Below, piece after piece: positions 1 to 12,349 of a stretch of DNA of 64,000 nucleotides (within the stretch, counting starts at the first letter, position 1; each line of letters starts with the position of its first letter). Where the stretch lies: assembly GCA_026545765.1 (NCBI GenBank), contig CM048839.1, positions 86,628,414 to 86,692,413 on the forward strand, read 5' to 3'. Source of the stretch: Plantago major. Lineage: Eukaryota; Streptophyta; Magnoliopsida; Lamiales; Plantaginaceae. A program made the translations under genes and the position numbers. The notes under the pieces are model-generated. The model was not told the DNA's origin. It did no database searches and worked only from the letters and a program-made list of their open reading frames with translations.

Positions 1-312
1 TTATGAAGTTCGAGAGACTGGTCCATGTCCCTCGAGAGCATAATAGGGAAACCAACTTTAAGACAAATAACATGATTAGACAAGCCGATGTCCTGATTGT
101 ATTTTAAAATTCGATCGAATACACATCTTCACGATTGATGATGTCATCCTCATCATGATATATGAACAACTACAGGATACCATACTTAGATGATTTCCAG
201 TACTCCTTCCTATACATAAATTTCCTGATTTCATAATTAATGCAAGTGCCTTAATTATGATTATATAAATAAATTTCCTGATTTTTATACTCACACGAAC
301 GGGTACAAGGAT

Positions 313-582
313 TCATATATAGCAGTCAGTGAAAACTGAAGTGCTTGAATGGGAGTATGGGACTACAGTAATAATAGAATCCTGTGCAGATTGAGCTGTA
401 GCTATTTTCTGAACAGCTGTGTGTTGCAAAGTATACTGATTCATCCCCGAGGCCAAATTTGGTTCAATATGCACAAAGTGACCTGGCAGTGATCTTTTTG
501 TGAGAGCTTCTTGCCATAGATCAAAGAATTTACCCATGATCTGATGTGATTTCTCAAAAGATGAAATGGGTTGGTACTCCAT
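313..582 (-). CDS. Possible terminal exon of an unrecognised gene
   Basis: An open frame of about 89 codons runs on the minus strand and ends at a TGA at 313-315. It begins exactly after a good acceptor-like string (TTGCAG, then ATG), so it could be a last exon rather than a complete gene. The composition looks protein-like (KSHQIMGKFFDLWQEALTKR near the start, then LPGHFVHIEPNL) and not like a translated repeat. I do not recognise the family. No convincing upstream exon is visible on the minus strand; the next kilobase is a MITE and AT-rich DNA. It may therefore be an exon remnant left by transposition, or belong to a gene running off the left edge. Low confidence. Confidence 0.3.
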   Translation of the reverse strand: MEYQPISSFEKSHQIMGKFFDLWQEALTKRSLPGHFVHIEPNLASGMNQYTLQHTAVQKIATAQSAQDSIITVVPYSHSSTSVFTDCYI

Positions 583-599
583 CTGCAAGATTATTTAAT

Positions 600-1000
600 G
601 CCTCACATTATAAAATTTACTTAAATCATTCGTATCTATTTAAAACGAAACATTAGTCATTCAACTGAAACATAAATGAAATTGTAAGCTAAATAAACTC
701 AAATTAAGTTTTTTACGATTTTCGTTCATTTCGCTTTAACCTCCGTGTCCATAACACATTAAATTTGCAGAGTGCCCCTGAAAATTTGACCTGAATAGGC
801 CGAGAACGTTTCTTGATAAGTGCACAAGTAGTTTTCTTCTTAATCAAATCATCATCCTTAATCACATGTTGCGTCTTGAGCGTGTAGGCCGTCGACGGGC
901 TTCTTGGCAACACGAGATATAGGATTATGGTGTTTCTTGATGGCGAAATAGGACATGTTATGTTCTCCAGATTCATCCTTAACATGATGAATAGCTTGCA
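600..1000. other. Intergenic, no gene recognised
   Basis: This is AT-rich DNA with short open frames in several directions and no family I recognise. It separates the possible exon at 313-582 from the MITE that starts near 1001. Confidence 0.5.
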
Positions 1001-1445
1001 ATAGGGGTGTAAATGAAACAAACGTTCGTGAAAATTTCAAAGATATTTCAGTCAACGCTCAGTTCATGTTCGATTGACATAACCGAACAGTTCGCGAACA
1101 TGTTCGTTAATAAACGAACACGAATATATAATTTATTGTTCGGTTGTTCGCGAACTGTTCGTAAACAATTATATCTATAATAATTTTATATTATTTTATA
1201 TATGTTATAATATTTCATAATTATCTAATCTATCATTTTCATTTTCCACATAAATTAATATACTTTCTAACCTAACCCAAACAAAACCTATAATAGTTCG
1301 CGAACTATTCGTGAACATGTTGAAACCTTAACCAACTGAACATAAATAAGAGATGAGATGTTCGATGAACTTGAACATAAACATTACATATATTAAACGA
1401 ACAAACGTTCGTTAAGGTCAATGTTCAGTTCGAAATACACCCTTA
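1001..1445. mobile_element. MITE with GTTCGCGAAC-rich arms
   Basis: The left end reads AGGGGTGTAAATGAA followed by AAACGTTCG. The right end, read in reverse complement, is AAGGGTGTATTTCGAAC followed by similar GTTCG words, so the ends form an imperfect terminal inverted repeat. The arms are dense in GTTCGCGAAC and GTTCGTGAAC palindromes around an AT-rich centre. There is no coding capacity. The structure is that of a non-autonomous DNA transposon; the superfamily is not certain. Confidence 0.6.
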
Positions 1446-1654
1446 ACCTACAGACTAGCATTACTTTTCTTCTTCATCATACCATCCTTAATATGTTGTT
1501 GTTGCTGATGCTTGTTAACGACGACAATAGGAGGGTTTTCGCTATCGAACACTGGTCGTATTCCTCTCAGACTTACTCTAAACTTGAAGATTTTCGCGGC
1601 CATAATTTCAACAGCTAAATTTTATATCAGGGCCAGGGGCTTATTACTTTTTCG

Positions 1655-1768
1655 TTTTGGGAATCTGATTTTGTTTACATTTCAAAACATGTTTTCAATG
1701 TTTTAATTAAATTTTGGGAATCTGATTTTGTTTACATTTCAAAACATGTTTTCAATGTTTTAATTAAA
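1655..1768. repeat. 57-bp perfect tandem duplication
   Basis: Two adjacent copies (1655-1711 and 1712-1768), each starting TTTTGGGAATCTGATTTTG and ending TTAATTAAA, appear identical. This points to a recent slippage or repair event in otherwise non-coding DNA. Confidence 0.9.
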
Positions 1769-2199
1769 TTCATACTTCAAATCTTTACAATTTATCATTT
1801 TAAACGTTCATTTAAAAGTTAATACGGATGGTTTATGTGTATTCTGTTCAGGGATTGAGACTCTATGATGTGACGTGAAAAGTGTTAGAATTCGATGAAA
1901 ATTTGGCGTCTATGCAGAAACGGTGTTCTGGGTCAAAGTCATCGCTTTGCCATGATGTACGATGGATTTCGGCCATCGGAGGTCGTTTAGAGGGTTAAAA
2001 TCGCATTTTTATAAGTTTTGGGCACTTTTTACAATTTTTAATAGTTGTTAGAACTTGTTTTGTATTAGGTTTCTTCTCCAGCAAGCTAGGTTTTCAGTAT
2101 TTAAACATTCTTAAATGTTTTTGTGAGTTAGTTTTTTGATTGATTAATAAAAATCGAGGTTTCCTCAAAATCTATCAATTTTCGGTATTCTTCGCAATC
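1769..2199. other. Intergenic, no gene recognised
   Basis: AT-rich sequence with no coherent open frame or terminal repeat that I can identify. It lies between the 57-bp duplication and a LINE remnant. Confidence 0.5.
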
Positions 2200-2234
2200 A
2201 ACGAATTTTGGTAAAGAATTCTTCCTAGCCACGT

Positions 2235-2584
2235 ACGCTGCATCACTCTAGATCTCTTCTTTGCGTGTCCTGTGGCTGTTGCTGAAACGATTTATGGGCT
2301 GTGGAGATGCAGGAATGATATGATTTTTGCTCAGAAACCGGTGCACATTGACGGTTTGCTGGGAGATATTAAGCATACTATTGTACAGAGTAGTAACGAC
2401 AAGTATCCCCATATACTATTGTGCTTACATTTACCAGTTTTGGTTTGATTTTCTTTTGATTAGCTAATTGGGTTTAGTTGTGTTGGTTGGATAGCTAGTA
2501 ACCTGGATCGTGTTGATCGGTTTTTGTACTTAACTGTTTTTGACAATGAGAAAGTGCATTCTTGGTTCCGAAAAAAAAAAAAAA
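2235..2584 (+). mobile_element. 5'-truncated LINE remnant with poly(A) tail
   Basis: One frame reads through the motif ETIYGLWRCRNDMIF followed by HIDGLLGDIKHTIVQ. This is the typical end of the plant LINE ORF2 zinc-finger region just before the RNase H domain. A 3' tail follows, ending in an A run of about 15 at 2569-2584. Only about 350 bp remain, so it is a dead, strongly 5'-truncated copy on the plus strand. Confidence 0.75.
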
Positions 2585-2786
2585 TTCATTTAAAATTTCT
2601 TAAATGTACACCACACGTATTAACTTTTTTAATCATTCACTTTTAGTGGCTTATCTAGAAACAAAATTTATTCGGGCCTATAAATACTCCTATTTTTTTT
2701 TAGTGGAATATGACAATTTCTTTTGAATCTTTTTTGATGAATTTCAAAAAAAAAAAATTTGTTAGAAGTTACTGATAAAGAAGAGA

Positions 2787-2945
2787 GTAAGGTTTTGTTC
2801 TCTTCGTCTGAACTGAACTGAACTGAAGTGTAGTATAAAATTCAATTAAGCAGATCTAAACTGAACTGATCTGAACCGAACTGATTTGAACTGAATTGAA
2901 CTAAAACTAATGAGTTTTCAGATGAAGAGAACAAAGCCTAAGTCT
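2787..2945. mobile_element. Small MITE, GTTCTCTTCGTCTGAA terminal repeat
   Basis: The left end (GGTTTTGTTCTCTTCGTCTGAA) and the reverse complement of the right end (GGCTTTGTTCTCTTCATCTGAA) match almost completely. The interior is made of CTGAACTGAACTGA words. There is no coding capacity. A decayed relative lies at 54340-54455. Confidence 0.75.
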
Positions 2946-3129
2946 TTCGAGAGACAGACTCTATATAATTTATATATTGTTAAGAAAATAATCAATTTTA
3001 TTAACCAAAATGTTTATATACTCAACATTATTGTTTTCCATATTACAAATAAAATCAATTCCGTTAACAACATAGACATTTTGATTAATAGCATGAATTA
3101 TTTTCTAGATAACATATGTCGTTTTTAGG

Positions 3130-3690
3130 TAGGTATCTAAAGGCTATCTCTCAGAATACTTTATGTAGAAAAATGAAAAAGGATACATATGCTATTATCA
3201 TCTAGTCATCCACTTTTTTTTCCTTTTTTTTTTTTTTTTGTTTTTTTTTTTTTTTTTGAGAAAACCCACTTTTTTTTATCATATCTATATGTTAGGTTAA
3301 AATTCAAATAAAAATTATAGTTTTTGTTAAACTAGATGGTGTAGGTAATGGGTACAAATAATTATACTTAATACTCCTAAAAGACCAAAATGATTCAAAA
3401 TTAGTTTAAACAGAAAAATGCCCAATATGAAATATGATTTGCGTATTGAATGAAGGTAATAGTTACAAATAATTATCTTCATACTCCTAAAAGTGTCCAA
3501 TATGATTCAAAATTAGGTTGATATAAAAATGCCCAAAATAATTGAAAGTTGGATTTAAGATTGGACACCAAGGATTCGAACCTAGATCTGCACAAATGTA
3601 ATCCATGTTTGAAACCACTACATACTGTATGTTACATTTTGTTTGGTATAGAGTATAGTACGGTTGAAACATGGTCTTCAAGATAGAATA
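3130..3690. other. AT-rich intergenic DNA with poly(T) runs and a tRNA-like word
   Basis: The stretch contains long T runs at 3225-3280. Near 3560-3630, on the minus strand, a B-box-like GGTTCGAATCC follows an A-box-like TAGTGGTTTCAAACATGG, so a decayed tRNA-derived SINE is possible. There is no tRNA fold I would defend and no protein gene. Confidence 0.3.
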
Positions 3691-3693
3691 TCA

Positions 3694-4172
3694 TTTGGTT
3701 GTTTGGTTGGGAAAAACAGAAAAGTTGAAGAAGTATATGGTGCTGCCAGGATTTCTTTTTCTTTATTACGTGGCATGTCATGGCATCACCACACCATACC
3801 AATCTACAATACGTGGGGGGGGGGGGGGATATTGTGAATTGGGATTGGTATGGTGATATTTGGGCCACGCGAATTGTCCATTTTGCCCTTAAAATTAATA
3901 AAAAGTTCAACTTATTTACCAAAATTGTCACTTACTATTTATGTAGTTGCCACTTGCCACCTAAAGGAAAAGGGCAAAACACTGAAAAATAACATAACCC
4001 CATACCCATCATCTTTTTGCTTTATTACTACCAAACACCAAAAATTATCATAACCCAGTCAAAATCCTAATCCAATCCTACTACGCATATTGTATAAGGG
4101 AATCTGGGTCAACACCAATTACATAACACCAGTCAACATCCAATTGTAGTTGGTAGGCTACCAAACATCACG
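3694..4172. mobile_element. Putative Tourist/Harbinger-like MITE
   Basis: The left end GTTGTTTGGTTGGG and the reverse complement of the right end (GATGTTTGGTAGCC) form a short imperfect inverted repeat of the TGTTTGGT type seen in Harbinger-derived MITEs. The interior holds a 15-base G run near 3818-3830 and no gene. The exact borders are uncertain. Confidence 0.35.
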
Positions 4173-4541
4173 TTAGTAAAGTCTTGGTAGCATATAGTAC
4201 TAGTTCAATTTCAGTGGGGTCCAGTGCCCCCACTGGACCCCATGTGGCTACGCCACTGGTCAATTTCATATTTTATATATTCACCATCTTAGATCATTCA
4301 CGGTGGGTGAACATGAGTTTTTGTGTTTCACATCATGGGACTGTCCGTGACCAAAAATTGTCATTGTGATAGTAGTGTTGTGGGGTGGTCACGGGGTTTG
4401 GTCATGGAAATTTTTTTTATTGTTTATAATATTTATAGTAGTACTAGTAATATTGAAATATAATGTTAATAAAACTCATAATCAAATCCAAAAAATAATT
4501 TACTGAGATGCGTGGCTTGATTTCTTCTTTTAGAATTTCAT

Positions 4542-4755
4542 CTACTTACCCCGTCCCAAAACAAATAATGAAAAATGAAATCCGACACACCAAACAAATA
4601 ATGAAAAATGTTACTCTTATGGTCCTTTATTGCATATTCTCCCCCATCAAGAACAATATTTACCATGTTTTTATATTTTATCATTTATTTAATTTTTCAC
4701 CTAAAACTACACGACAATTCTAATGTATGAATTTCTCCGGGACGTAGGGAGTATC
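4542..4755. mobile_element. Stowaway-like MITE
   Basis: It starts TACTTACCCCGTCCCAAAAC and ends CTCCGGGACGTAGGGAGTA, a degenerate form of the CTCCCTCCGTCCC terminal inverted repeat with TA flanks that marks Stowaway/Mariner MITEs. The interior is AT-rich and non-coding. Confidence 0.6.
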
Positions 4756-6133
4756 AAAGTAACAATTTTTATTTATTTGTTATGTATAGGGTAAATTTAA
4801 TTCGTTTTTATATATGAACAGGACCACCTAAAAAAAATAATGGGAAGGGAGGAATTTTTAATACATGTAACTTTTGAATAACTCAATTGGCTTTCTATAG
4901 TTTATTCGGTCCAGGGAAGGTGTTTGTAAGTTTTATTTTTGATTAGCAAGCATATGACATCTTTAAACAATGCACTTTAGATTCATATTCTTGGTTGTTT
5001 TTAGCATGAACATGATAAAAAAGGAACCTTAATAACTTGTAGAAGTGTTAGATTTTCAATACGTGTAATTTTATTTTTGGAATACATGTTGAAGACATTC
5101 ACTGCAGAAAAGTTGCTACCACTGACTACAATTGAAAACACATTCGTGCGACAGTTTTGGGCTTCTTGTGTGCTTTTAAATGTTTCTTTTCCACTGTAGT
5201 AATAAATACGAACCCGGCAACTTACTTGCAAGATCATATTTTGGAAAGAAAAAAGATACCGAACAGGCAACGTTTTACACAGATCAACCATCACAAAAAA
5301 TCACCAGGATAGACCGTTTCAAACATTCACTACAGCATAGACACACAACAGACTAAGAATTTCTAGTTGTAAATACGAGGTATGAATTCGAATAAACTCT
5401 TTCAAATCGGGATAAGGTTTGAAGTGTCTGCCAACAGCCCAACAACCATGGTTGACTAGACCTTTCCTAATGACACTCCAATACAGTCACAATTTACAGG
5501 TGATCTTAACAACACAAACCAAATATTTTCAAGTTGACAGTTTCAGAAGAGGTCAAAGATTAGATTAAATGTCAAATACTCAACTCCAACTACAAGCTAA
5601 TATATCCAGTGTTAACAAACTATAACACAAGTACACAAACATCTACTGCGCCAAATACATGACTTCCAAATATAATATGGTTGAGCAGAATGGTCACTAA
5701 GGTTGTTTAAAGAGCAGTGGTTCAAAAATGCAAACCATGGACAGCAGAAAACTGGCGCCGCCACCACGACAAGATAAAAGTCACATGGTGAAAACTGACG
5801 GTAATTAGACTATGCACAGCAACACCTGGGCAAGTGATTCAATGGTAATAATAAAGCCTTCAGTTCAATCAAGATCCTGTCAGTAGAAAAGAAAAGACAG
5901 TAAATGAAGGAATAGCACTAAAATTAAGCTCTTGTTACGTAAATTTTCAGACCTCAAAAAAGCATCCAGATATGTATATTATACCAAGTTGGCGTTTCGA
6001 GTGAAATGTCTCACCCATTCATACCAAAAGTCAAATGCATGCTCATAGGTTACGTCATACATGTTCAAAAAACAAAAACAAAACCGGAGTCAACCTAATT
6101 CGTGTCTATAGGAGAGTAGTATGGGGTACAAAA
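4756..6133. other. 3' flank and probable 3' UTR of the AAA ATPase gene
   Basis: There is no convincing coding sequence here. The part nearest 6133 lies immediately downstream of the ATPase stop codon on the minus strand and should hold its 3' UTR. Short open frames such as the one at 5001-5294 have no recognisable domain. Confidence 0.5.
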
Positions 6134-9100
6134 CTATTCATCTTGCTGATCTGGCTGAATGTTTAGAAACCGAGAAACAACCATCTTAGTAATCTCATTA
6201 ATAGCAGCTTGGACCTGGTAATTATCTGAGTCTCCAAGTGGTGACCATCCCGACACTGATTGCGAGTTTAATCTGGAGTATTCATTTGCAGCTACTTTGG
6301 TTTTTGTTGAGGTCGCAATTACTCTCATCAAATCCGCCTGAGATAAAGGTCTAGGCTCCTGAAAACAAAAACAAAAACAAAAAACGAGCAAATGCATATA
6401 AATATATTGCACACTTGAAGTGTTCCGCAGTTATTGCAAATGCATTCATCGCAGAGAGTAAATTAGATCACATAACTCATACTTTACTCCTTAAGAACAC
6501 CAGTTTATTTTGTATGGGGAGGAGGGAAAAAAGATAAACTCAACTCACGAGAGGGAAAATGCATGTAAATATATTGCACACTTGAACTGTTCCACAGTTA
6601 TTGCAAATGCATAAATCACAGAGTAAATTTGATGACATAACTCATACTTTACTCCTAAAGAACACCAGTTTATTTTGTATAGGGAGGGGAAACGTGGTAA
6701 AACCACAAACATAAAGCTCTCCAGGCAACAGCATAATTTTGCAGGAAAAAGCATGACATGCTTAATTTCACCTGGACGCAAGGCCCCTTTTTATTTCATT
6801 GCCCGGAATATCAGAGACAAAACATCTTTCAAATTTAATGAAATGAATAAAGTATGGGATGTATAAAAATCAGAAAAGAGGTGGAAAAAAAAGGCAAACG
6901 TAGACAGGAATTCCATTAAATATGAATACCAGAAAGGATTCTGCACAAGTCACATATAACATGAGATTTGATGACCCCTCTAAGAACTAATATCCATATT
7001 AGCAGCATTATACAAAAGACACAATCCAGATAATCCAAAAATAATGAAGTCCAGAATAAATGGGCAGATACTGATTCATCAACGAAGCAAATGTAAATAT
7101 GTAACACAAAGGTAATTGTAGGTATCCTTTAGACCAATCAACCATATAAAGTTGATTTAATAATAACGAGTAATACCCAACCATAGTGGTCAAGTCGGTA
7201 ATGTCAGGCAGTACAAATAAGCAACCAGAAAATGGAAAACTAACCAGGGTTGACTTTCCACTCTTCTCAGCATCGAGCAGGTCCCGGACCGGAAAATAGG
7301 CAGCTTTTTTGCAGAGCTCAAGGAGATCTGAACCAGTGCATCCTTCACAAAGACCAGCTAAGTGATCATAATCAATGTTATCTTCAACCTTTTCATCCTT
7401 TAGTATCACCTTCAGTATAGAAGCCCTCTCCTTACAATCGGGAGTCCCAATTTCAAATGACTGTGGAAGACGTCGAAGAATTGCTTCATCAAGTTCTGAT
7501 GGACGATTAGTTGCAGCAAGTACCATCACTCGAGCATGTGCTGCACGAACAAAATTTGTTCTCGACATATTATATAATTATAACCTATTCAAGTATTCTA
7601 ACCAAAGAAATACATGTTAAATATTACTATCACTAACTGATGATCTTACAATGAAATCAGCAGTTACATTAGAGATGAAAACACAAATGATTGAACAGCA
7701 CAAAGTAGGCATCCACAAAGGCTACTTACGGTCTGTGGTGAAACCATCCCACAAAGCCATGAATTCTGTCTTCATATTTGTTAGTGCTTCATGGTCTGTC
7801 GACTTGCGCTGGCCCAGAAAACTGTCGACTTCATCAATAAAAATAATAGCCGGCTGGAGTTTGTGGGCCAGGCTGAACACTGCAGCCACTGCAAAAGCAT
7901 CAAACCCAAAAATCATTATTATAAGTTTCCGACATAAGCCTCTTTCAAGATATTTGCCTACATTTACGAAAGATTATATGGAAAGAAAATACAGTGATGC
8001 ATACAAGGGTTAAGAAAGAACAGAGCAGGCAATCTCCTCTTCTTTTCAAGTCTCAATCCTTGTGTCTCAGTCATGACTATAATAAACTTTACGACCTGAC
8101 TGGACCACAAGAATTTCTCATCTTTTCTTCAAGCAACCACAAAGTTTTTTTTTTTTTTTTTTAAAGCAGAAAGTATACTAGACAAAGTATATTCTGAATA
8201 TAATACCCTTCACCAAGCCATCATTATAGAGAAAGGATGGAATGCTCCAGTTATTCCAACTGTTTTGCTACTTTTTTTACTTGTAATAATTCTCAATCCA
8301 GAAAATAAATCAAGAATTTGTGTACAAAAGTTAAGATGAACTAATACTCACCTAGTTTTTGAGCATCACCAAACCATTTACTCATTAGATTTGATATCCT
8401 CACATTGATAAACACAGCTCCCGACTCTCTTGCAATTGCTTTGGCAAGCATCGTCTTTCCAGTTCCAGGAGGTCCATACAACAAAACACCTTTCTGGGGA
8501 CAAAGTAGCTTCCCACGAGAAAACAGCTCAGGTCTTCGTAGTGGAAGAATCACTAATTCGTACAATGCTTGTTTAGTGGCATCCAATCCTCCAATGGAGT
8601 CAAATTTCACATCAATATGATCAGGGTTGACTACATCGCAGGCGATGACATCCTATTACAAAAAACCCAAATTAAACAATTAGAAAACACAAAAATATCC
8701 AACAGCAAAATGATTTTACACTAAGTAACTCTAACATGAAATCAGGGTATCTAGTGACATTTTCCAATGTCAGAGCACAAAGAAACAACTTTTATTTTAT
8801 AATATAATCACAAAAAAAGGAAGAATCGCCACAAAAGCACTAAACAAGCCGACAGAATAACATCTCTCACCTAGAAGACAATTTTGGCATCCACATGACA
8901 AATTATATGACACAAGTGAAGATATATTTTAAAGTTACCAGGTGCAATATTCAGGATATTCATAGACATAAAGTTTTTCCATGTAACTTAATTGACAGCT
9001 CAGAGTAAAAATGTGCTAAGCCATTATATGCAGATGAACACGCAAAGGCTATATGAAAATACAAAATTAAACTATCACAAACCACTGGACCCTGGACTAT

Positions 9101-11026
9101 GCATATTATATGCCTACTCAAGCAGTCCCAGTTTATGAAGATATCACAATCACTGCAAGAGTTTGGCTTCGAATCTGGAAGATCTAGAAACGAACTAAGA
9201 AAGAAGCATGCTCCTTGGTCTTTTAGAGCTAGTGACAATTACTTTTACTTGTATTCTCCGTGACCGTGCCTATGCATTTGAGTATAAATTGTTAAATAGC
9301 TGTCTAATAAGTAATTCCAAGCTTAACAAGGAGTTTTTTTTTTAAACTACATAGTTATGATGTGGTTCCCGTGGTGTACACACCACCAATACTGCCTAAC
9401 AAAATTACATCACTTGCTGTTGAGCATGCTGTTTAAAAGGCCCAAAAACGACATAATGTGAGTTTCAAATCTCTTAGAGAAACTAAATCCTATAAACCCA
9501 CTTTTCTCTTGATATAAATTCCAGAGGTTCCAATGCTATTCCCCTGCATCTTCCCTGGCTGAATTGAACTGAGAAATATACACAGAAGAGGCAAAATGCT
9601 GTCATTGATGTTCATCCAAGCGCATGCAAGCACCAAGACTTCAACACTTCCCTATCTAATTCGTAATAAATTTTCAATAGCCCAAGTACCACAATTTATA
9701 GTCCACATAAGAAATCTGTTTCCCAGTTAATGAATAGAAGCTCAAACTGTCAAACATATTGGAATTTACATAAAGTCAGGATAAATTCCAGCAATCATGA
9801 AATCTGTATTAATGGCGTTATCATTGATTCTATATCAGGGAACAAAAACTTGCATGGTTCACTCTTAAAACTATAGCATAAGCATCCTTGAAATGCATCC
9901 ATATGTAGCATTATAAACCATATATAATAGGACAACTCCTAATAGCTTAATTAGACAATCAAATGATATTAAGCATCAAATTCTCATTTTTAAATGATCC
10001 CAATTTCTTGATTCACTAATTTCATAAAAATTAAGGGAAAAAAACAGGGTTTAAGATAGCATTCAACTTGTCCATCCAGTGAGAATAATGTCACCATTAG
10101 AGCGAAAAACAATGATTGCTATAAGAAACAACAGTAGCAAAGAGGTAATCCATCGATGAAGCAATTCTACGCTGCGCTATCAGCTATTACAATTGATAAC
10201 AACTATAGTCGTGGGGATGCTCATTGCTACTTAAGCCTAAGATAAATGATGTATTCAACACCAAAAAAAACTATTCATAAATTTAGACGAACAAGTGTTG
10301 CAGCATAATGTAGATGCAATTAGGTATGAGAATAATTCCCATAGTATCAACCGATACATACGGCATAATATCTTTTGTCACGAGGAATTAACCCTACTAA
10401 TAGAACATACCACTGTCTAACAATTTATGACCTAACACTGAATAAAGAGTAAATCTCTTGAGAGACCGTCTTAATAGAAAGACTAAAGAGACCGACAAAC
10501 ATTAAAGGTTTTTACCGGTAACATTGGCGATATACATAAAAGATATTCACTCATAAAGATATTGTTTACAACATTATACTTATACTTAAAAACATCGGTC
10601 TGAGAGTCTCAATCTCTCACTAATAGAGGTCTCTTCCAATACTATGTATTGAATAATAAATACCTTTTCAGTGGACAATAGTTTCAGTTTGAGATTGAAA
10701 TCAAAGAAGTGATTCATGAATCTCATAAGCTGGTCAGAAAGTATGAAATAATAGGAAATAGTAGTAGTTGATGAAAGTAGTAGAAGAAGCAGTAAAATAG
10801 AAGGGAGAAAAAAGGGGGAAAAGGGAACCTCATAGGGATTAGTTTGAATCAAAGGACGGCCTAAACGCTTAGCAATCTCCTTCTTGTGCTCAAGGGCTTT
10901 CTTAGAGGCTTCACGATTAGGGTCCAACTGTTTGAGGCCGACGAACAACACCAAGCAACTAATCGCAGCGCTCGCCGCGTACAGAATCAATTCCTGAACC
11001 AGCTTCGTCTCTCCACCACTTCTCAT
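6134..11026 (-). CDS. MSP1: MSP1/ATAD1-type mitochondrial outer-membrane AAA ATPase
   Basis: Five exons on the minus strand (11026-10829, 8652-8352, 7888-7730, 7540-7245, 6358-6134) join in frame to 392 codons plus stop, close to the length I expect for plant homologues. All four introns are GT-AG. The product has an N-terminal membrane segment (about residues 14-31), the linker ending [18 protein letters not shown], Walker A GPPGTGKT (126-133), Walker B IIFIDEVD (181-188) and the sensor/arginine-finger stretch [15 protein letters not shown] in exon 4. In yeast and animals Msp1/ATAD1 extracts mislocalised tail-anchored proteins from the mitochondrial outer membrane and peroxisomes; the same role is inferred here. 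All key ATPase residues seen are intact, so the gene looks functional. The donor of exon 1 (GAG|GTTCCC) is weak but keeps the frame. The first intron is about 2.2 kb. Confidence 0.93.
6391..6725. repeat. 168-bp tandem duplication inside the last ATPase intron
   Basis: The block starting AATGCATATAAATATATTGC (6391) recurs with about 168 bp offset (near 6559), including ACTCATACTTTACTCC and the ACACCAGTTTATTTTGTAT tail. The copies have diverged by several substitutions and lie wholly within the intron 6359-7244, so the coding frame is unaffected. Confidence 0.75.
10440..10640. mobile_element. Putative MITE in the first ATPase intron
   Basis: An AAATCTCTTGAGAGACCGTC block at the left and a GGTCTGAGAGTCTC...AGAGGTCTC block at the right flank an AT-rich core. 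Sequences of this GAGAGACCGTC type are common short repeats in plant genomes. Borders and family are uncertain. Confidence 0.35.
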
Positions 11027-11249
11027 CCTGCCTCTCTCTCAATTATCAGATCAAATTCACCTCAATAATGATTTTCAGAGTAATAATAATGGAAATGGAA
11101 TGGAATTGATGAAGAAGAAGAAGAAGAAGAAGAAAAAGACTTGGAGGAGAAGAAGAGATTATTATTAGATTATTATTATCGTCACGATTTACGAATAAGG
11201 GATTGGAACTCGGAGAGGTGCTTCTCCAATGACAAATATACCCCCTGCT

Positions 11250-12349
11250 CTTTGCCTCGATATTTCAACTGCTACCGGTCCAGAATCGGAACCGGAATGT
11301 ACTGGAACCAGAATCTTGGAAATATGCAGTTCGGAAACCGCTCCGGTGGGTATCCGGTCCGGATCAACCGGTTTGGTTTTGGTTTTGAACCGTATGACCG
11401 TATTTTTTTTTTTTATTATTCTAACTTTCTCCTTGAATCAATGAAATTATGTAACTTTTAATAGTAGACGCCAAACAGTACACTCCAAACTCCAAAGCTG
11501 CTCTCCTTACTAATTACTTGCAATAGTAGTTAATTATGTATCTTTATTATGTCACATGGATCACTAATCAAGCACGGTATGGATGTATGTGCTTCATCGT
11601 TAAATATTTGTTAACAAAGTTGAAAAAATAGAGTACCCTAATATTACACAGGTACACGACAACCAACTCACCACCGCTCCACGCACGCTTCTGCCATCAA
11701 GACAAATGTACTCTTTATTTGAGTAGATTAATAAAAACAAAGTATTAATACAAACAAGACTTCCGACTAAAGAAAGAAAACTGAAACATATTGAGAAAAT
11801 AGAGTACTGATATTTGTGCCGATTGAGACAACAAATGAATGGAGTACCGATTGAGAAAATGAGTGAAATAGAGTACCAATATTTGTATTTGAAAAAGAAA
11901 ACAAAGTACCTTGCTAGAGTTGCTTGTTGAAGCGTTGGTGCAGTTTGTTAAGTGTTGATGGAGAAATTCCATTGCTTCGATGGGTTTAAATAAATAAAGA
12001 ACCGTTTGAGAAAGGTACAGATTCTAGTTAGAGTCGGTTTCTAGGATTCAAATCCTCCATAATACCAAAATTGTGAAAGACTTGAAAAGGAATATAGTTT
12101 AGTTCGTACTTTACAAAATCAAATTTTTTCAAAAAGACTAGTATCTTATTAGATATGCATATAGTTGTTTCCGGTCTTTCCGGTTTGGAACCGAATTTTT
12201 TGGTTTTTTACCGGAACCGAACCAGAACCGTGATATAGCTATTTATATCAACCGGAAACCAATCCGGTAAGTATTTGGTCCAAACCGAACCGGAACAACC
12301 GGTTAGGTTCCGGTTCATTTTCCGGATGGGACCGGATTTTGAACAGCCT
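11250..12349. mobile_element. Putative non-autonomous element with CCGGTT-rich subterminal repeats
   Basis: Both ends (about 11270-11400 and 12165-12349) are crowded with GGAACCGG and CCGGTTTGG words, facing inward. The right end reads GACCGGATTTTGAACAGCC, and the left end contains TTTCAACTGCTACCGGTCC, its rough mirror. The middle (11450-12110) is ordinary AT-rich DNA with repeated GAGTACCGATTGAGAAAAT words. There is no coding capacity. It ends within a base or two of the 12349/12350 inversion junction. Confidence 0.35.

Noticed and set aside
5001-5294. 97-codon minus-strand open frame downstream of the ATPase stop
   Set aside because: No recognisable domain and composition typical of UTR or intergenic DNA.
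7651-8013. 120-codon plus-strand open frame inside the AAA ATPase gene
   Set aside because: It overlaps exon 3 (7730-7888), which encodes the Walker B motif on the minus strand, and extends into introns.
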